A stretch of DNA of 64,000 nucleotides. Source: Muricoccus nepalensis. Its GTDB lineage: Bacteria; Pseudomonadota; Alphaproteobacteria; Acetobacterales; Acetobacteraceae. The notes under the pieces are model-generated. The model saw only the letters and a program-made list of their open reading frames with translations. It was not told the origin of the DNA and searched no databases. The stretch spans positions 124,001 through 188,000 of the forward strand of contig NZ_RCZP01000003.1 of NCBI RefSeq assembly GCF_006438825.1. Direction: 5' to 3'. This document shows positions 1 through 9,077 of this stretch, one piece after another (the first letter of the stretch is position 1; the number at the start of each line of letters is the position of its first letter). A program made the translations under genes and the position numbers.

Positions 1-428
1 CGGGCGTCGAGACCTCGATGCGGCTGATGCTTACGCTGGTGAATCAGGGCAGGCTGACGCTCGAGCAGTACGTTCGGATGGCCGGCGCCGCGCCGGCGCG
101 CGCCTTCGGCCTCTACCCGCGCAAGGGCGTCGTGCAGCCCGGCGCGGACGCGGACCTCGCCGTGGTCGACCTCTCGGCGGAGGGGGAGATCCGGGGGGCG
201 GAGCTGCACTCGCTCCGCAGCCGCTTCACGCCCTTCGAGGGGATGCGGACCACCGGCGCGCCGGTCGCCACCATCGTGCGCGGCCGCGTGGTGATGCGGG
301 ACGGCGTCGTGGCCGAGGCCGCGGGCTGGGGACGGATGGAGCGGCCCGACATGCCCGCCCCCGCCCCCCGCAACCTCGCCACGACGACGGCGGCTATTCT
401 GCGGCCCGGCGCGATGCCGTTCGGCTGA
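1..428 (+). CDS. Amidohydrolase / dihydroorotase-like protein, C-terminal part (5' truncated by window)
   Basis: The reading frame is already open at the window edge (first full codon at base 3, reading GVETSMRLML), so this is the C-terminal ~141 residues of a larger enzyme. The GVETS motif, the 'LEQYVRMAGAAPARAFGLYPRKG' type stretch and the closing 'GADADLAVVDL' turn are characteristic of cyclic amidohydrolases (dihydroorotase/hydantoinase/allantoinase superfamily), where this part closes the barrel and forms the small beta-sandwich domain. The metal-binding HxH motif would lie upstream and cannot be seen, so substrate is undetermined. Its last 35 bases overlap the end of the convergent molybdoenzyme gene. 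Confidence 0.85.
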   Translation, partial: GVETSMRLMLTLVNQGRLTLEQYVRMAGAAPARAFGLYPRKGVVQPGADADLAVVDLSAEGEIRGAELHSLRSRFTPFEGMRTTGAPVATIVRGRVVMRDGVVAEAAGWGRMERPDMPAPAPRNLATTTAAILRPGAMPFG

Positions 429-2733
429 GGGCCATCGCCCGCCACACCTTCTCCGCGGTGAGCGGCATGTCGATGTGGTCCACGCCGAGCGCGTCGCAGA
501 CGGCGGAGACGATGGCCGGCGGCGCCCCGCAGGCGCCCCCCTCCCCCGCGCCCTTCACGCCGAGGTCGTTGGTGGGGGTGGGCACGACGTTGAGCGCGAG
601 GTCGAAGCCGCAGGCGTCGCCCGCGCGCGGCAGGGCGTAGTCCTGGAAGGTGCTCGTCAGGAACTGGCCGCTCTCCGCGTCGTAGCGCGCCTCCTCCATC
701 AGGGCCTGGCCGATGCCCGTCATGATGCCGCCGTGCATCTGGCCGTGGACGAGGAGCGGGTTGATGACGTTGCCGACGTCGTCCACGGCGGCGTAGCGCG
801 CGAGCGTCACCTGCCCCGTCTCGGGGTCCACCTCCACCTCCGCCACGTGGCAGCCGTTCGGGAAGTTGCACTCGGTGTCTCGGGTGTAGGTGAGGAGCTC
901 GTCGAGGCCGGGCGTCTCGCCCTCCGGCAGCCGGGCGGGGTCGTGCGCGGCGGCGATCACGCGCGGCCAGTCGACGCCGATGTCGGTGCCCGCGACGCGG
1001 AAGCGGCCTTCGGCCAGCTCCACGTCCCCCGGGGCGGCCTCGAGCAGGTGGGCGGCGATGCGCCGGGCCTTCTCCGCCACCGCGTTGCTCGCGCGGAGCA
1101 CCGCGACGCCCCCCATCTGGGAGGAGCGGGAGCCGCCGGTGCCGCTGCCGGCGGGGAGCTCGTCGCTGTCGCCCTGCACGAAGTCCATGGCGTCGGGATC
1201 GAGGCCCAGGCGCTCGGCCACGATCTGCAGGAAGGCGGTCTCGTGGCCCTGGCCGTGGCTGAAGGTGCCGACGCGAAGCTCCACCCTCCCCGAAGGCGTG
1301 ATCCGGAGCCGGACGGTCTCGCTCGTCAGCCCGCCCGAGGCCTCGATGAAGTAGCCGAGCCCGATGCCGCGCAGCCGCCCCGCCGCGCGCGAGGCCGCGC
1401 GGCGCACCGGGAAGCCGTCCCAGTCGGCCAGCCGCAGCGCCATGGCCTGGGTGCCCGCGAAGTCGCCGGAATCGATGAGGTTCCCGGCCGCGTTCCGGAA
1501 GGGCATGGCCTCTTGTCGGATGTAGTTGCGACGGCGGATCTCGTCCCGCCCGATCCCCAGCGCCTCGGCGGCGCGGTCGAAGAGGCGCTCCATGATGTAG
1601 GCCGTCTCCGGGCGGCCGGCGCCGCGGAAGGCGTCGGTCGGCACGGTGTTGGTGAAGACGCAGCGCACCTGGTTGTTGATGGCGGTGCAGTCGTAGACCG
1701 TGCCCATGACGCGGGCGCCGCCCGTGGTGGGCACGCGCGGCCCCATGTCCATGAGGTAGGCGCCCATGCTGGCGACGGTGCGGATGCGGACGGCGAGGCA
1801 CTTGCCCCCCTCGTCGAGCGCCATCTCGGCCGTCGTCACCTGGTCGCGCCCGTGCGGGTCGGACTGGAAGGTCTCGGTCCGCCCGGCGAGCCACTTCACG
1901 GGCCGGCCGAGGCGGCGCGCGGCCCAGAGGACGAGGGCGTTCTCCGGCATCAGCTTGCCGCGGGCCCCGAAGCCGCCGCCGACATCGGGCGAGACGACGC
2001 GGAGCCCGGCGGGCGGCACCTTGAGGGCGAGCTTGGCGAGGTTGTCGCGCAGGCGATGGGTGCCCTGGCTCGGGCCGTGGAGGAGGTAGCGACCGCTTTC
2101 GGCATCCCACTCGCCGATGGCGACGCGGGGCTCCATGGGGTTGGCGACCATCCGGTTGTTGACGAGCGAGACCGAGACGGTCCGGCGCGCCGCGGCACAG
2201 GCGGCGTCGACCTCGGCCGCGCGGCCGCTGTCCCAGAGGACGCAGAGGTTGTCGGCCCGCCCCTCCCAGATCACGGGGGCGCCCGGCGCGGCGGCGGCGG
2301 CGGTGTCGGTCACCGCGGGGAGCGGCTCGTACTCCACCTCCACCAGCTCCGCGGCGTCGAGCGCCCCCTGGCGGGTCTCGGCGACGACGAGGGCGACGGG
2401 ATCGCCGACGTAGCGGACGCGCTCCGTCTGCAGGATGTCCCGGCCGGGGTCGAAGAGCGGCGCGTCGCGGCCGGGGACGTCGAAGAGGGTGGCGAGGCGG
2501 CCCAGCCCGTCCGCCGCGGCGTCATGCCCGGTGAGGATGCCGATCACCCCCGGCAGGGCCGCCGCCGCCCTGGTCTCGATCCCGAGGATCCGGGCATGGG
2601 CGTGGGGGGAGCGCAGGACGACCGCGTGGGCACAGCCGGGCGGGTCGATGTCGTCGGTGTAGCGGCCCCGGCCCGTCAGCAGGCGGACATCCTCGCGCCG
2701 GCGCACCGGCTGGCCGATCCCGTTCTTTTCCAT
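394..2733 (-). CDS. Xanthine dehydrogenase/CO dehydrogenase-family molybdopterin-binding large subunit
   Basis: A 779-residue protein of the CoxL/XdhB large-subunit family, which carries the molybdenum-cytosine-dinucleotide site of hydroxylases and aldehyde oxidoreductases. It starts MEKNGIGQPVRRREDVRLL, the usual N-terminus of this family. It contains the AFRGAGR loop typical of form II CoxL-type enzymes (not the CODH form I AYXCSFR) and the C-terminal GVKGAGEGG motif with the catalytic glutamate. Substrate cannot be assigned. No FAD or 2Fe-2S subunit gene lies next to it in this window, so partners must be elsewhere or upstream. Length is normal for the family. Confidence 0.92.
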   Translation of the reverse strand: MEKNGIGQPVRRREDVRLLTGRGRYTDDIDPPGCAHAVVLRSPHAHARILGIETRAAAALPGVIGILTGHDAAADGLGRLATLFDVPGRDAPLFDPGRDILQTERVRYVGDPVALVVAETRQGALDAAELVEVEYEPLPAVTDTAAAAAPGAPVIWEGRADNLCVLWDSGRAAEVDAACAAARRTVSVSLVNNRMVANPMEPRVAIGEWDAESGRYLLHGPSQGTHRLRDNLAKLALKVPPAGLRVVSPDVGGGFGARGKLMPENALVLWAARRLGRPVKWLAGRTETFQSDPHGRDQVTTAEMALDEGGKCLAVRIRTVASMGAYLMDMGPRVPTTGGARVMGTVYDCTAINNQVRCVFTNTVPTDAFRGAGRPETAYIMERLFDRAAEALGIGRDEIRRRNYIRQEAMPFRNAAGNLIDSGDFAGTQAMALRLADWDGFPVRRAASRAAGRLRGIGLGYFIEASGGLTSETVRLRITPSGRVELRVGTFSHGQGHETAFLQIVAERLGLDPDAMDFVQGDSDELPAGSGTGGSRSSQMGGVAVLRASNAVAEKARRIAAHLLEAAPGDVELAEGRFRVAGTDIGVDWPRVIAAAHDPARLPEGETPGLDELLTYTRDTECNFPNGCHVAEVEVDPETGQVTLARYAAVDDVGNVINPLLVHGQMHGGIMTGIGQALMEEARYDAESGQFLTSTFQDYALPRAGDACGFDLALNVVPTPTNDLGVKGAGEGGACGAPPAIVSAVCDALGVDHIDMPLTAEKVWRAMALSRTASRRAAE

Positions 2734-2806
2734 GGTCCGCTCCCCGTTCCCGGCGGGGAGTATAGGGGCTGCGGCCGCCGCGGGTAGGCGGCGGCCGCGG
2801 GCGTCG

Positions 2807-3220
2807 CTAGCGCGCGACCTCCTCGGCCGAGATGCCGAAGGCGGCGACGCCCTCGGAGAGGTAGTCCCCGAAGAGCTCCATGTTGGTCAGGTATTCGGCC
2901 GCCGTGCCGCCCTCGTTCCGCTCCTTGGCGAGGCGGAGTGCCTCGGCCCATTCGGAGGCGTCGTGGTCGCCGCGGCCGATCCAGGTGAGGGCGATGAGCG
3001 AGGCCTGCTCGTCCTCGTTCAGCTCGTCAATCAGCCCCTTGAGGGTGTCGGCGATGGCGTCCGGGTCGTTGTCGTCGAGGTTCTCCTCGTCCTGGACGTC
3101 CTCGTTGTCCTGCTCCTCCTCCAACTCTCCCATCGCGCGGGCGGCATCGATGATGCCGACGACGGTGGCGAGGCTGATTCCGAGGTCCATCTCGTCATCG
3201 GGGGCTGGACGATCGCTCAT
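2807..3220 (-). CDS. DUF3775-like conserved hypothetical protein
   Basis: A 137-residue acidic protein. The N-terminal third has a strongly acidic Asp/Glu-rich linker (ELEEEQDNEDVQDEE). The C-terminal part (LIDELNEDEQASLIALTWIGRG and the following AEALRLAKER helices) resembles the DUF3775 domain found in alphaproteobacteria. No enzymatic motif, signal peptide or membrane segment is visible. It is preceded on the same strand by another small hydrophilic protein. Function unknown. Confidence 0.8.
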   Translation of the reverse strand: MSDRPAPDDEMDLGISLATVVGIIDAARAMGELEEEQDNEDVQDEENLDDNDPDAIADTLKGLIDELNEDEQASLIALTWIGRGDHDASEWAEALRLAKERNEGGTAAEYLTNMELFGDYLSEGVAAFGISAEEVAR

Positions 3221-3330
3221 GGGTGGCGCTTCCCGGCTGGGGTTCGTGGGGGCCGGCGGCGCCGCGCGGCGAACGGGCCCCTTCCGGGGCCGGCCGCCGG
3301 GCGGGCGCCGCCGGGACTGTTCCTCGGCGG

Positions 3331-3606
3331 CTATTCCTCGGGGCGCTCGATCATCCGGCGCCCGCGGATCGGCGAGATGTCCACGGGACCGCCGAGCGCC
3401 TGCGCCAGCTCCGAGCGGTCGCCCGCCTGGAACTCGCCGGGCGAGACCGGCTCGGCCGCGGTGCCGGAGGCCGGGTCATCGCCGCGCTCATCCGCCATGC
3501 GCCCGTGGGCCTGGCGGTGGGCGAGGGGGTTGTCCTGGATCGGGTTCTCGTGGGTGACGCTCGTGTCCGGCGTCGGGTCGCGCTCGCGATCGGTCTTGTC
3601 GCTCAT
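3331..3606 (-). CDS. Small hydrophilic hypothetical protein (91 aa)
   Basis: A 91-residue, highly charged, probably disordered protein beginning MSDKTDRERDPTPD and ending RGRRMIERPEE. The start is chosen because AAAGGAAC, a good ribosome binding site, lies about 8 bases upstream; the longer reading frame runs back through the divergent SDR gene and is not believable. No recognised domain. It lies upstream of the DUF3775-like gene on the same strand (110-bp gap) and could be co-transcribed with it. Confidence 0.65.
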   Translation of the reverse strand: MSDKTDRERDPTPDTSVTHENPIQDNPLAHRQAHGRMADERGDDPASGTAAEPVSPGEFQAGDRSELAQALGGPVDISPIRGRRMIERPEE

Positions 3607-3754
3607 GGCGGCGTTCCTTTCTGTCAGGCTTGGCCTGTCAGGCCTGGAACGCGACCTTTTCGGCAGGGTTGCCCGCGGCGGCCGGGGGGCGGCCGGCCTT
3701 GCCAGCGCGGCCGGCGCCCCCCAGGCTCCGTGCCTCACAACGGGGGGAAGGTCC

Positions 3755-4495
3755 ATGGCGGATCGGTTCGCGGTCGTCACCGGCGCGGGGCAAGGAATCG
3801 GGCGGGCGGCCGCCCAGGCGCTGCTGGCGGAGGGATGGCACGTCGCCGTCCTCGGCCGCCGGATGGCGCCGCTGGAGGAGACGATCGCCGGCCACGACCG
3901 GGGCGTCGCCTTCACGGCGGACGTGGGCGACCGGCCGCAGGTGGAGGCCGCCTTCGCGCGGGTGAAGGAGCGCTTCGGGCGCCTGGACGTGCTGTTCAAC
4001 AACGCCGGGCGCGGCGCGCCGGCCGTGGACTTCGACGAGCTCTCCCCCGAAGACTGGGAGGGGGTCGTCGCCGCCAACCTCAACGGCACCTTCTTCTGCG
4101 CCCAGGCGGCCTACCGGATCATGCGGAACCAGTCCCCCCAGGGCGGCCGGATCATCAACAACGGCTCGATCAGCGCCCACGCGCCGCGGCCGGGGGCGGC
4201 GGCCTACACCGCCACGAAGCACGCGGTCACGGGCCTGACGAAGCAGATCGCCCTCGACGGGCGCAAGCACGACATCACGGCGAGCCAGATCGACATCGGC
4301 AACGCCGCGACGCCGATGACCGAGCGGATGACCAAGGGCGTGCTCCAGCCGGACGGCTCGACCATGGTGGAGCCGCGGATAGACGTCGCCCATGTCGGGC
4401 GGGCGGTGGCGCACATGGCCTCGCTGCCGCTGGAGGCGAACATCCCCTTCATGACGATCATGGCGACCAAGATGCCCTTCCTCGGCCGCGGCTGA
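3755..4495 (+). CDS. SDR-family NAD(P)-dependent oxidoreductase
   Basis: A 246-residue classical short-chain dehydrogenase/reductase. It has the cofactor motif TGAGQGIG (residues 9-16), the structural NNAG motif (N82), and the catalytic YTATK (Y151, K155) with an upstream serine in NNGSISAH. The start follows a purine-rich ribosome binding site (GGGGGGAAG). Substrate is not predictable from the sequence. The gene stands alone between divergent hypotheticals and glgX. Confidence 0.93.
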   Translation: MADRFAVVTGAGQGIGRAAAQALLAEGWHVAVLGRRMAPLEETIAGHDRGVAFTADVGDRPQVEAAFARVKERFGRLDVLFNNAGRGAPAVDFDELSPEDWEGVVAANLNGTFFCAQAAYRIMRNQSPQGGRIINNGSISAHAPRPGAAAYTATKHAVTGLTKQIALDGRKHDITASQIDIGNAATPMTERMTKGVLQPDGSTMVEPRIDVAHVGRAVAHMASLPLEANIPFMTIMATKMPFLGRG

Positions 4496-4615
4496 GGGCG
4501 GCGCGGCCGGCCCGGGGAAACCCGGGCCCCGTCCCGTGGTTCAAGGAAGGGGGACGGCGCTCGGCCGGACGAGGACAGTCCCCCCTCCCCTCCCGCACAG
4601 GTTCAGCCGCTCCCC

Positions 4616-6880
4616 ATGCCCGACAGCACGCCGACGATCGGCCGCGCCAACATCGCCACCGCCCAGAACGGGCGCCAGCAGCGGATCAGCGAGGGCCGGC
4701 CGTTTCCCCTCGGCGCCACCTGGGACGGGCTGGGCGTCAACTTCGCCCTCTTCTCCGCCAACGCCACGAAGGTGGAGATCTGCCTCTTCGACGCCACCGG
4801 CGAGAACGAGCTCGAGCGCGTCACGATGCCCGAATACACCGACGAGGTGTTCCACGTTTACCTGCCCGACGCGCGCCCCGGCACCGTCTACGGCTACCGC
4901 GTGCACGGCCCCTACGACCCCGCGAACGGGCACCGCTTCAACGCCAACAAGCTCCTCCTCGACCCCTACTCCAAGGGAACGGTCGGCGAGCTGAACTGGC
5001 ACCCCTCCCATTTCGGCTACGTGATGGAGAGCGGCGACGACACCACCTTCGACGAGCGCGATAGCGCGCCCTACACGCCCAAGTGCCGGGTGGTGGACCC
5101 CGCCTTCACCTGGGGCAACGACCGCCCGCCCAACGTGCCCTGGGGCGAGACCATCTTCTACGAGACCCATGTGAAGGGCTTCACCAAGCTGCACCCCGCC
5201 GTGCCGGAGCCGCTGCGCGGCACCTACGCGGGGCTCGGGCAGAAGGAGGTCGTGGACTACATCCGCGCGCTCGGCGTCACCTCGGTGGAGCTCCTGCCCG
5301 TCCACGGCTTCGTGCAGGACCAGCACCTCACCGACAACGGCCTTGCGAACTACTGGGGCTACAACACGATCTCCTTCTTCGCGCCGGAGCTGCGCTACTC
5401 CGCCACGGGCTCGCTGAGCGAGTTCAAGGAGATGGTGGCCCGGCTGCACGCGGCCAACCTCGAGGTCATCCTCGACGTCGTCTACAACCACACGGCCGAG
5501 GGCAACGAGCGCGGGCCCACCCTGTCCTTCAAGGGCATCGACAACGCCTCCTACTACCGGCTCATGCCCGACGAGAAGCGCTACTACATCAACGAGACCG
5601 GCACTGGGAACACGGTGAACCTCTCGCACCCTCGCGTGCTGCAGATGGTCACGGACAGCCTGCGCTACTGGGTGCAGGAGATGCACGTCGACGGGTTCCG
5701 CTTCGACCTCGCGACCATCCTCGGCCGCGAGCCCTACGGCTTCGACGAGGGCGGCGGCTTCCTCGATAGCTGCCGGCAGGACCCGATCCTCTCCTCGGTG
5801 AAGCTCATCGCCGAGCCCTGGGACATCGGTCCCGGCGGCTACCAGGTCGGCGGCTTCCCGCCGGGCTGGGCGGAGTGGAACGACAAGTTCCGCGACACCG
5901 TCCGCGAGTACTGGAAGGGCAGCGAGGGCAAGCTGCCCGGCCTGGCCACCCGCCTCACCGCCTCCGGTGACGCCTTCAACAAGCGCGGCCGGCGCCCCTG
6001 GTCCTCGGTGAACTTCGTCACCGCGCATGACGGCTTCTGCCTGCACGACCTCGTCAGCTACAACGAGAAGCACAACGAGGCGAATGGCGAAAGCAACCGG
6101 GACGGCCACTCCGACAACCAGTCCTGGAACTGCGGCGCCGAGGGGCCGACCGAGGATCCTGCCATCAACGCGCTGCGCGAGCGCCAGAAGCGGAACTTCC
6201 TGGCGACGCTGATGCTCTCCCAGGGCACGCCGCTGCTTCTGGCGGGGGACGAGCTGTCCCGCTCGCAGTCCGGCAACAACAACACCTACTGCCAGGACAA
6301 CGAGCTGAACTGGATCGACTGGGCGAACATCCCCGAGGACGGGCAGTCCCTGATCGAGTTCACGCGCAAGATCATCGCGCTCCGCAAGGCCCTGCCCATC
6401 CTCCGCCGCGGCCGCTTCCTCACGGGGCGCCACAACGAGGAGCTGGACGTCCTCGACGTCGACTGGATCTCCCCGGACGGCCAGCCGATGCGACCGGAGC
6501 AGTGGGACGATCCCAGCGCGAAGTGCCTCGGCATGCTGCTGGACGGGCGCGCCCGCGCCACGGGCATCCACCGCCCGGCGATGGACACCAGCGCGCTGCT
6601 GGTGCTGAACGCGCACCACGACGTCGTCTCCTTCACCCTACCGGAGGTGGCGGGCGGCGCGGCCTGGCACTGCCTGATGGACACGAACCACCCCTCGGGC
6701 GTCGAGGTGGAGACCTTCCAGATGGGCGACACCTACCTGGCGACGGGGCGTTCGTCCCTGCTCTTCACCCTGGAACTCGGCGAGGGGCAGTCCATCGCCC
6801 TGCGGCAGGCGACGCAGGCGCTGCAGGAGTTGCAGGAGACGCCCTTCGAGCCGCCCACGCAGGATGGGTCCCCGAAATAG
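4616..6880 (+). CDS. glgX: Glycogen debranching enzyme GlgX
   Basis: A 754-residue GH13 isoamylase-type enzyme that removes alpha-1,6 side chains from phosphorylase-limited glycogen in the cytoplasm. An N-terminal CBM48-like domain (GATWDGLGVNFALFSANA) is followed by the TIM barrel. The four conserved regions are visible: DVVYNH, GFRFDLA with nucleophile D364, IAEPWD with acid/base E400, and TAHDGF with D472. Length is slightly above the E. coli enzyme but normal for GlgX/TreX. No other glycogen genes are in the window. It ends before a bidirectional-looking hairpin shared with the convergent gene. Confidence 0.97.
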   Translation: MPDSTPTIGRANIATAQNGRQQRISEGRPFPLGATWDGLGVNFALFSANATKVEICLFDATGENELERVTMPEYTDEVFHVYLPDARPGTVYGYRVHGPYDPANGHRFNANKLLLDPYSKGTVGELNWHPSHFGYVMESGDDTTFDERDSAPYTPKCRVVDPAFTWGNDRPPNVPWGETIFYETHVKGFTKLHPAVPEPLRGTYAGLGQKEVVDYIRALGVTSVELLPVHGFVQDQHLTDNGLANYWGYNTISFFAPELRYSATGSLSEFKEMVARLHAANLEVILDVVYNHTAEGNERGPTLSFKGIDNASYYRLMPDEKRYYINETGTGNTVNLSHPRVLQMVTDSLRYWVQEMHVDGFRFDLATILGREPYGFDEGGGFLDSCRQDPILSSVKLIAEPWDIGPGGYQVGGFPPGWAEWNDKFRDTVREYWKGSEGKLPGLATRLTASGDAFNKRGRRPWSSVNFVTAHDGFCLHDLVSYNEKHNEANGESNRDGHSDNQSWNCGAEGPTEDPAINALRERQKRNFLATLMLSQGTPLLLAGDELSRSQSGNNNTYCQDNELNWIDWANIPEDGQSLIEFTRKIIALRKALPILRRGRFLTGRHNEELDVLDVDWISPDGQPMRPEQWDDPSAKCLGMLLDGRARATGIHRPAMDTSALLVLNAHHDVVSFTLPEVAGGAAWHCLMDTNHPSGVEVETFQMGDTYLATGRSSLLFTLELGEGQSIALRQATQALQELQETPFEPPTQDGSPK

Positions 6881-6907
6881 GGGGCACGGCGCGCCATCCG
6901 CACGAAA

Positions 6908-6938
6908 AAGGGGAGGTTCCCGGGCGGGACCTCCCCTT
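6908..6938 (-). terminator. Intrinsic terminator between convergent glgX and polyprenyl synthetase
   Basis: A perfect 10-bp stem (AAGGGGAGGT / ACCTCCCCTT) with an 11-nt loop. Read on the minus strand it is followed by TTTTT (bases 6905-6909), so it fits a rho-independent terminator for the polyprenyl synthetase gene. It may also slow plus-strand readthrough from glgX. Confidence 0.75.
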
Positions 6939-6958
6939 CTCCTTGCCGCGGCGGCCGC

Positions 6959-7957
6959 TCAGCGGGCGCGGGCGATGCAGAACTCCACGATCCCCGCCAG
7001 CGCGCGGCGCTCCGGGCAGTCCGGGAAGATCGAGAGCGCCGCGAGCGCGCGGGCGCCGTAGTCGCGGGCGCGGCGGATGGTCGCGTCCAGCGTGCCGCGG
7101 GACTGCATGAGGGCGATGGCGCGGTCGAGGTCCCCCTCGGCTTGGTCGCGGTCCTCCAGCACCCGGCGCCAGAAGCCGCGCTCGGCCTCGTCGGCCGCGC
7201 CGAAGGCGAGGAGGACCGGCAAGGTGATCTTTCCCTCGCGGAAGTCGTCGCCCACCGTCTTGCCGAGCGCCGCCTGGCTCGCGGAGTAGTCCAGCGCGTC
7301 GTCCACGAGCTGGAAGGCGACGCCGAGGCAGTGGCCGTATTCCCGCAGCGCCTCCGCTTCCACCGGCGGGCGGTCGGCCACCACCGCGCCGATCTCGGTC
7401 GCCGCGGCGAAGAGGGCGGCGGTCTTGCCCTCGATCACCTGGAGGTACTGCTCCTCGGTGGTGCCGGTGTCGTTCTGGGTGACGAGCTGGAGGACCTCGC
7501 CCTCCGCGATCGTGGCCGAGGCGGTCGCGAGGATGTCCAGCACGCGGAGCGACCCGTCCGCCACCATCACCTGGAAGGCGCGCGCGAAGAGGAAGTCGCC
7601 GACCAGCACGCTCGGCTTGTTGCCGAAGACCGCGTTCGCGCTCGGCGCCCCGCGGCGCAGCGCGCTCTCGTCCACGACGTCGTCGTGGAGAAGGGTCGCC
7701 GTGTGGATGAACTCGACGCAGGCGGCGAGCGCGACGTGGCGCTGCCCCCGGTGCCCGCACATCCGCGCGGCGGCGAGCGTGAGAAGCGGGCGGATCCGCT
7801 TTCCCCCGGCCGCGACAAGGTGCGCGGCAAGCTGCGGGATGAGCGCGACGGGGCTCTGCATCCGCTCGACGATGAGCCGGTTGCAGGCCTCGAGATCGGT
7901 GCGGACGAGATCGGTGAGGACCTCCAGCGCGTGTTCGGGATCGGGCGCGGGGTGCAT
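6959..7957 (-). CDS. Polyprenyl diphosphate synthase (octa-/decaprenyl type)
   Basis: A trans-isoprenyl diphosphate synthase that elongates farnesyl diphosphate with IPP to the long side chain of ubiquinone. The first aspartate-rich motif is LLHDDVVDE and the second QLVDDALDY; GGKRIRPLL is the IPP-binding region. With the ATG start the protein has 332 residues. A GTG at 8011 in the same frame would add 18 residues (beginning SATTAPDPG) and is a real alternative, because neither start has a strong ribosome binding site. It is divergent from the small DUF2007 gene. Confidence 0.93.
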   Translation of the reverse strand: MHPAPDPEHALEVLTDLVRTDLEACNRLIVERMQSPVALIPQLAAHLVAAGGKRIRPLLTLAAARMCGHRGQRHVALAACVEFIHTATLLHDDVVDESALRRGAPSANAVFGNKPSVLVGDFLFARAFQVMVADGSLRVLDILATASATIAEGEVLQLVTQNDTGTTEEQYLQVIEGKTAALFAAATEIGAVVADRPPVEAEALREYGHCLGVAFQLVDDALDYSASQAALGKTVGDDFREGKITLPVLLAFGAADEAERGFWRRVLEDRDQAEGDLDRAIALMQSRGTLDATIRRARDYGARALAALSIFPDCPERRALAGIVEFCIARAR

Positions 7958-8121
7958 GCTAGGGGCTCGAACAAGGGGCGCGCCTGGATCAGGCGCGGTG
8001 GTGGCGCTCACGCGGGCATTGACCTGTCCATGGGGGGCGGCACCATAGCCACGGGGTGGACCGGCAGCAACCGGCCCCCCAGAGGGTGGTGACGAAGCCG
8101 CGAATACGAAGGGGGCGAGGG

Positions 8122-8340
8122 ATGATCCGCGTGCTGCTGTCGGAGGGCGACCCGATCCGGCTCGGCTTCCTCCAGGCCCTGCTGCGGGACGGCGGCCTGC
8201 GCCCCCTCCTGCTGGACAGCCACATGAGCGCCGTCGAGGGCCGGATCGGCGCCTTCCCGCAGCGCCTCGCCGTCCCTGAGGAGGAGGCCGCCGCCGCCGA
8301 GTCCCTGCTGCGCGAGGCCGGGGAGTGGCGACTGGGCTGA
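8122..8340 (+). CDS. DUF2007-family small protein
   Basis: A 72-residue protein (MIRVLLSEGDPIRLGFLQALL) matching the short DUF2007 family, which shares a fold with ACT-like or putative signal-transducing small domains. The start was chosen at the ATG after GGCGAGGG; a longer frame back to 8056 would run over the promoter region. Its 3' end overlaps the next gene by 16 bases, so the two are very likely translationally coupled. Role unknown; linkage to a tRNA methyltransferase-like gene is common in alphaproteobacteria. Confidence 0.85.
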   Translation: MIRVLLSEGDPIRLGFLQALLRDGGLRPLLLDSHMSAVEGRIGAFPQRLAVPEEEAAAAESLLREAGEWRLG

Positions 8341-9077
8341 GCGGGGCCGGGCCCGTCCAGGCGCTGCTCGGCGGGCGGGTGCGGCTCCGCCAGCCGGCGA
8401 CAGGGCTGGGCGCGGGGCTGGACGCCGTGATGCTCGCGGCCTCCGTCGAGGCCCCGGCCGGCGGGGTGGTGCTCGACGCCGGCTGCGGGGCGGGCGCGGT
8501 CTTCCTCTGCGTCCTGGCGCGCCTCCCGGGGGTCCGCGCCGTCGCCGTGGAGCGCGACCCGGAACTGGCCGCCCTGGCGCGCGGCAACGCCGCGATGAAC
8601 GGCTGGTCCGACCGGGTCGAGGTGATCGAGGGCGACGTCGCGGAGGGAGCGCTCCGGGAAGGCCTGCCGCCCTGCGCGGCGGCGGTCAGCAACCCCCCCT
8701 ACTGGTCCGGCGGATCCCGGCCCCCGGCCCGGCTGCGCGCCGGCGCGACCCACGCGGGGGATCTCGGGCTCGACGCCTGGGCCTCCCTTCTCGCGGCCGC
8801 GCTCGGGCGGGGCGGTCGGGCGTCGATGGTGCTGCCCGCGGCCCGGCTGGAGGAGGGGCTGGTGGCGCTCCGCCGGGCGGGCCTCGGCGGCACCGAGGTG
8901 ATGCCGCTCTGGCAGCGGCAGGGCCGGGCGGCCAAGCGGGTGCTGCTCCGGGCGGCCCGGACGCCCCGGGCGCCCAACCGGCTCCTCCCGGGGCTCGTGC
9001 TGCACGGGGAGGCCGGCTGGACCCCGGCGGCCGACGCCGTGCTGCGGGGCGCCGCCCTCGGCTGGGCGGCCGGCTAG
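8325..9077 (+). CDS. tRNA1(Val) (adenine-N6)-methyltransferase-like protein (TrmN6/YfiC family)
   Basis: A 250-residue class I SAM-dependent methyltransferase starting at GTG inside the end of the DUF2007 gene. SAM-binding motif I is VVLDAGCGAGAV; motif IV is SNPPYW, the NPPY signature of N6-adenine methyltransferases. Family resemblance is to TrmN6/YfiC, which modifies A37 of tRNA-Val; the exact target is inferred. No membrane segment. Confidence 0.9.
   Translation: MATGLSGAGPVQALLGGRVRLRQPATGLGAGLDAVMLAASVEAPAGGVVLDAGCGAGAVFLCVLARLPGVRAVAVERDPELAALARGNAAMNGWSDRVEVIEGDVAEGALREGLPPCAAAVSNPPYWSGGSRPPARLRAGATHAGDLGLDAWASLLAAALGRGGRASMVLPAARLEEGLVALRRAGLGGTEVMPLWQRQGRAAKRVLLRAARTPRAPNRLLPGLVLHGEAGWTPAADAVLRGAALGWAAG

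Noticed and set aside
475-2787. 770-residue open frame antisense to the molybdoenzyme gene
   Set aside because: Pure mirror of the high-GC coding strand; no domain, poor composition, and the opposite strand has a fully recognisable protein.
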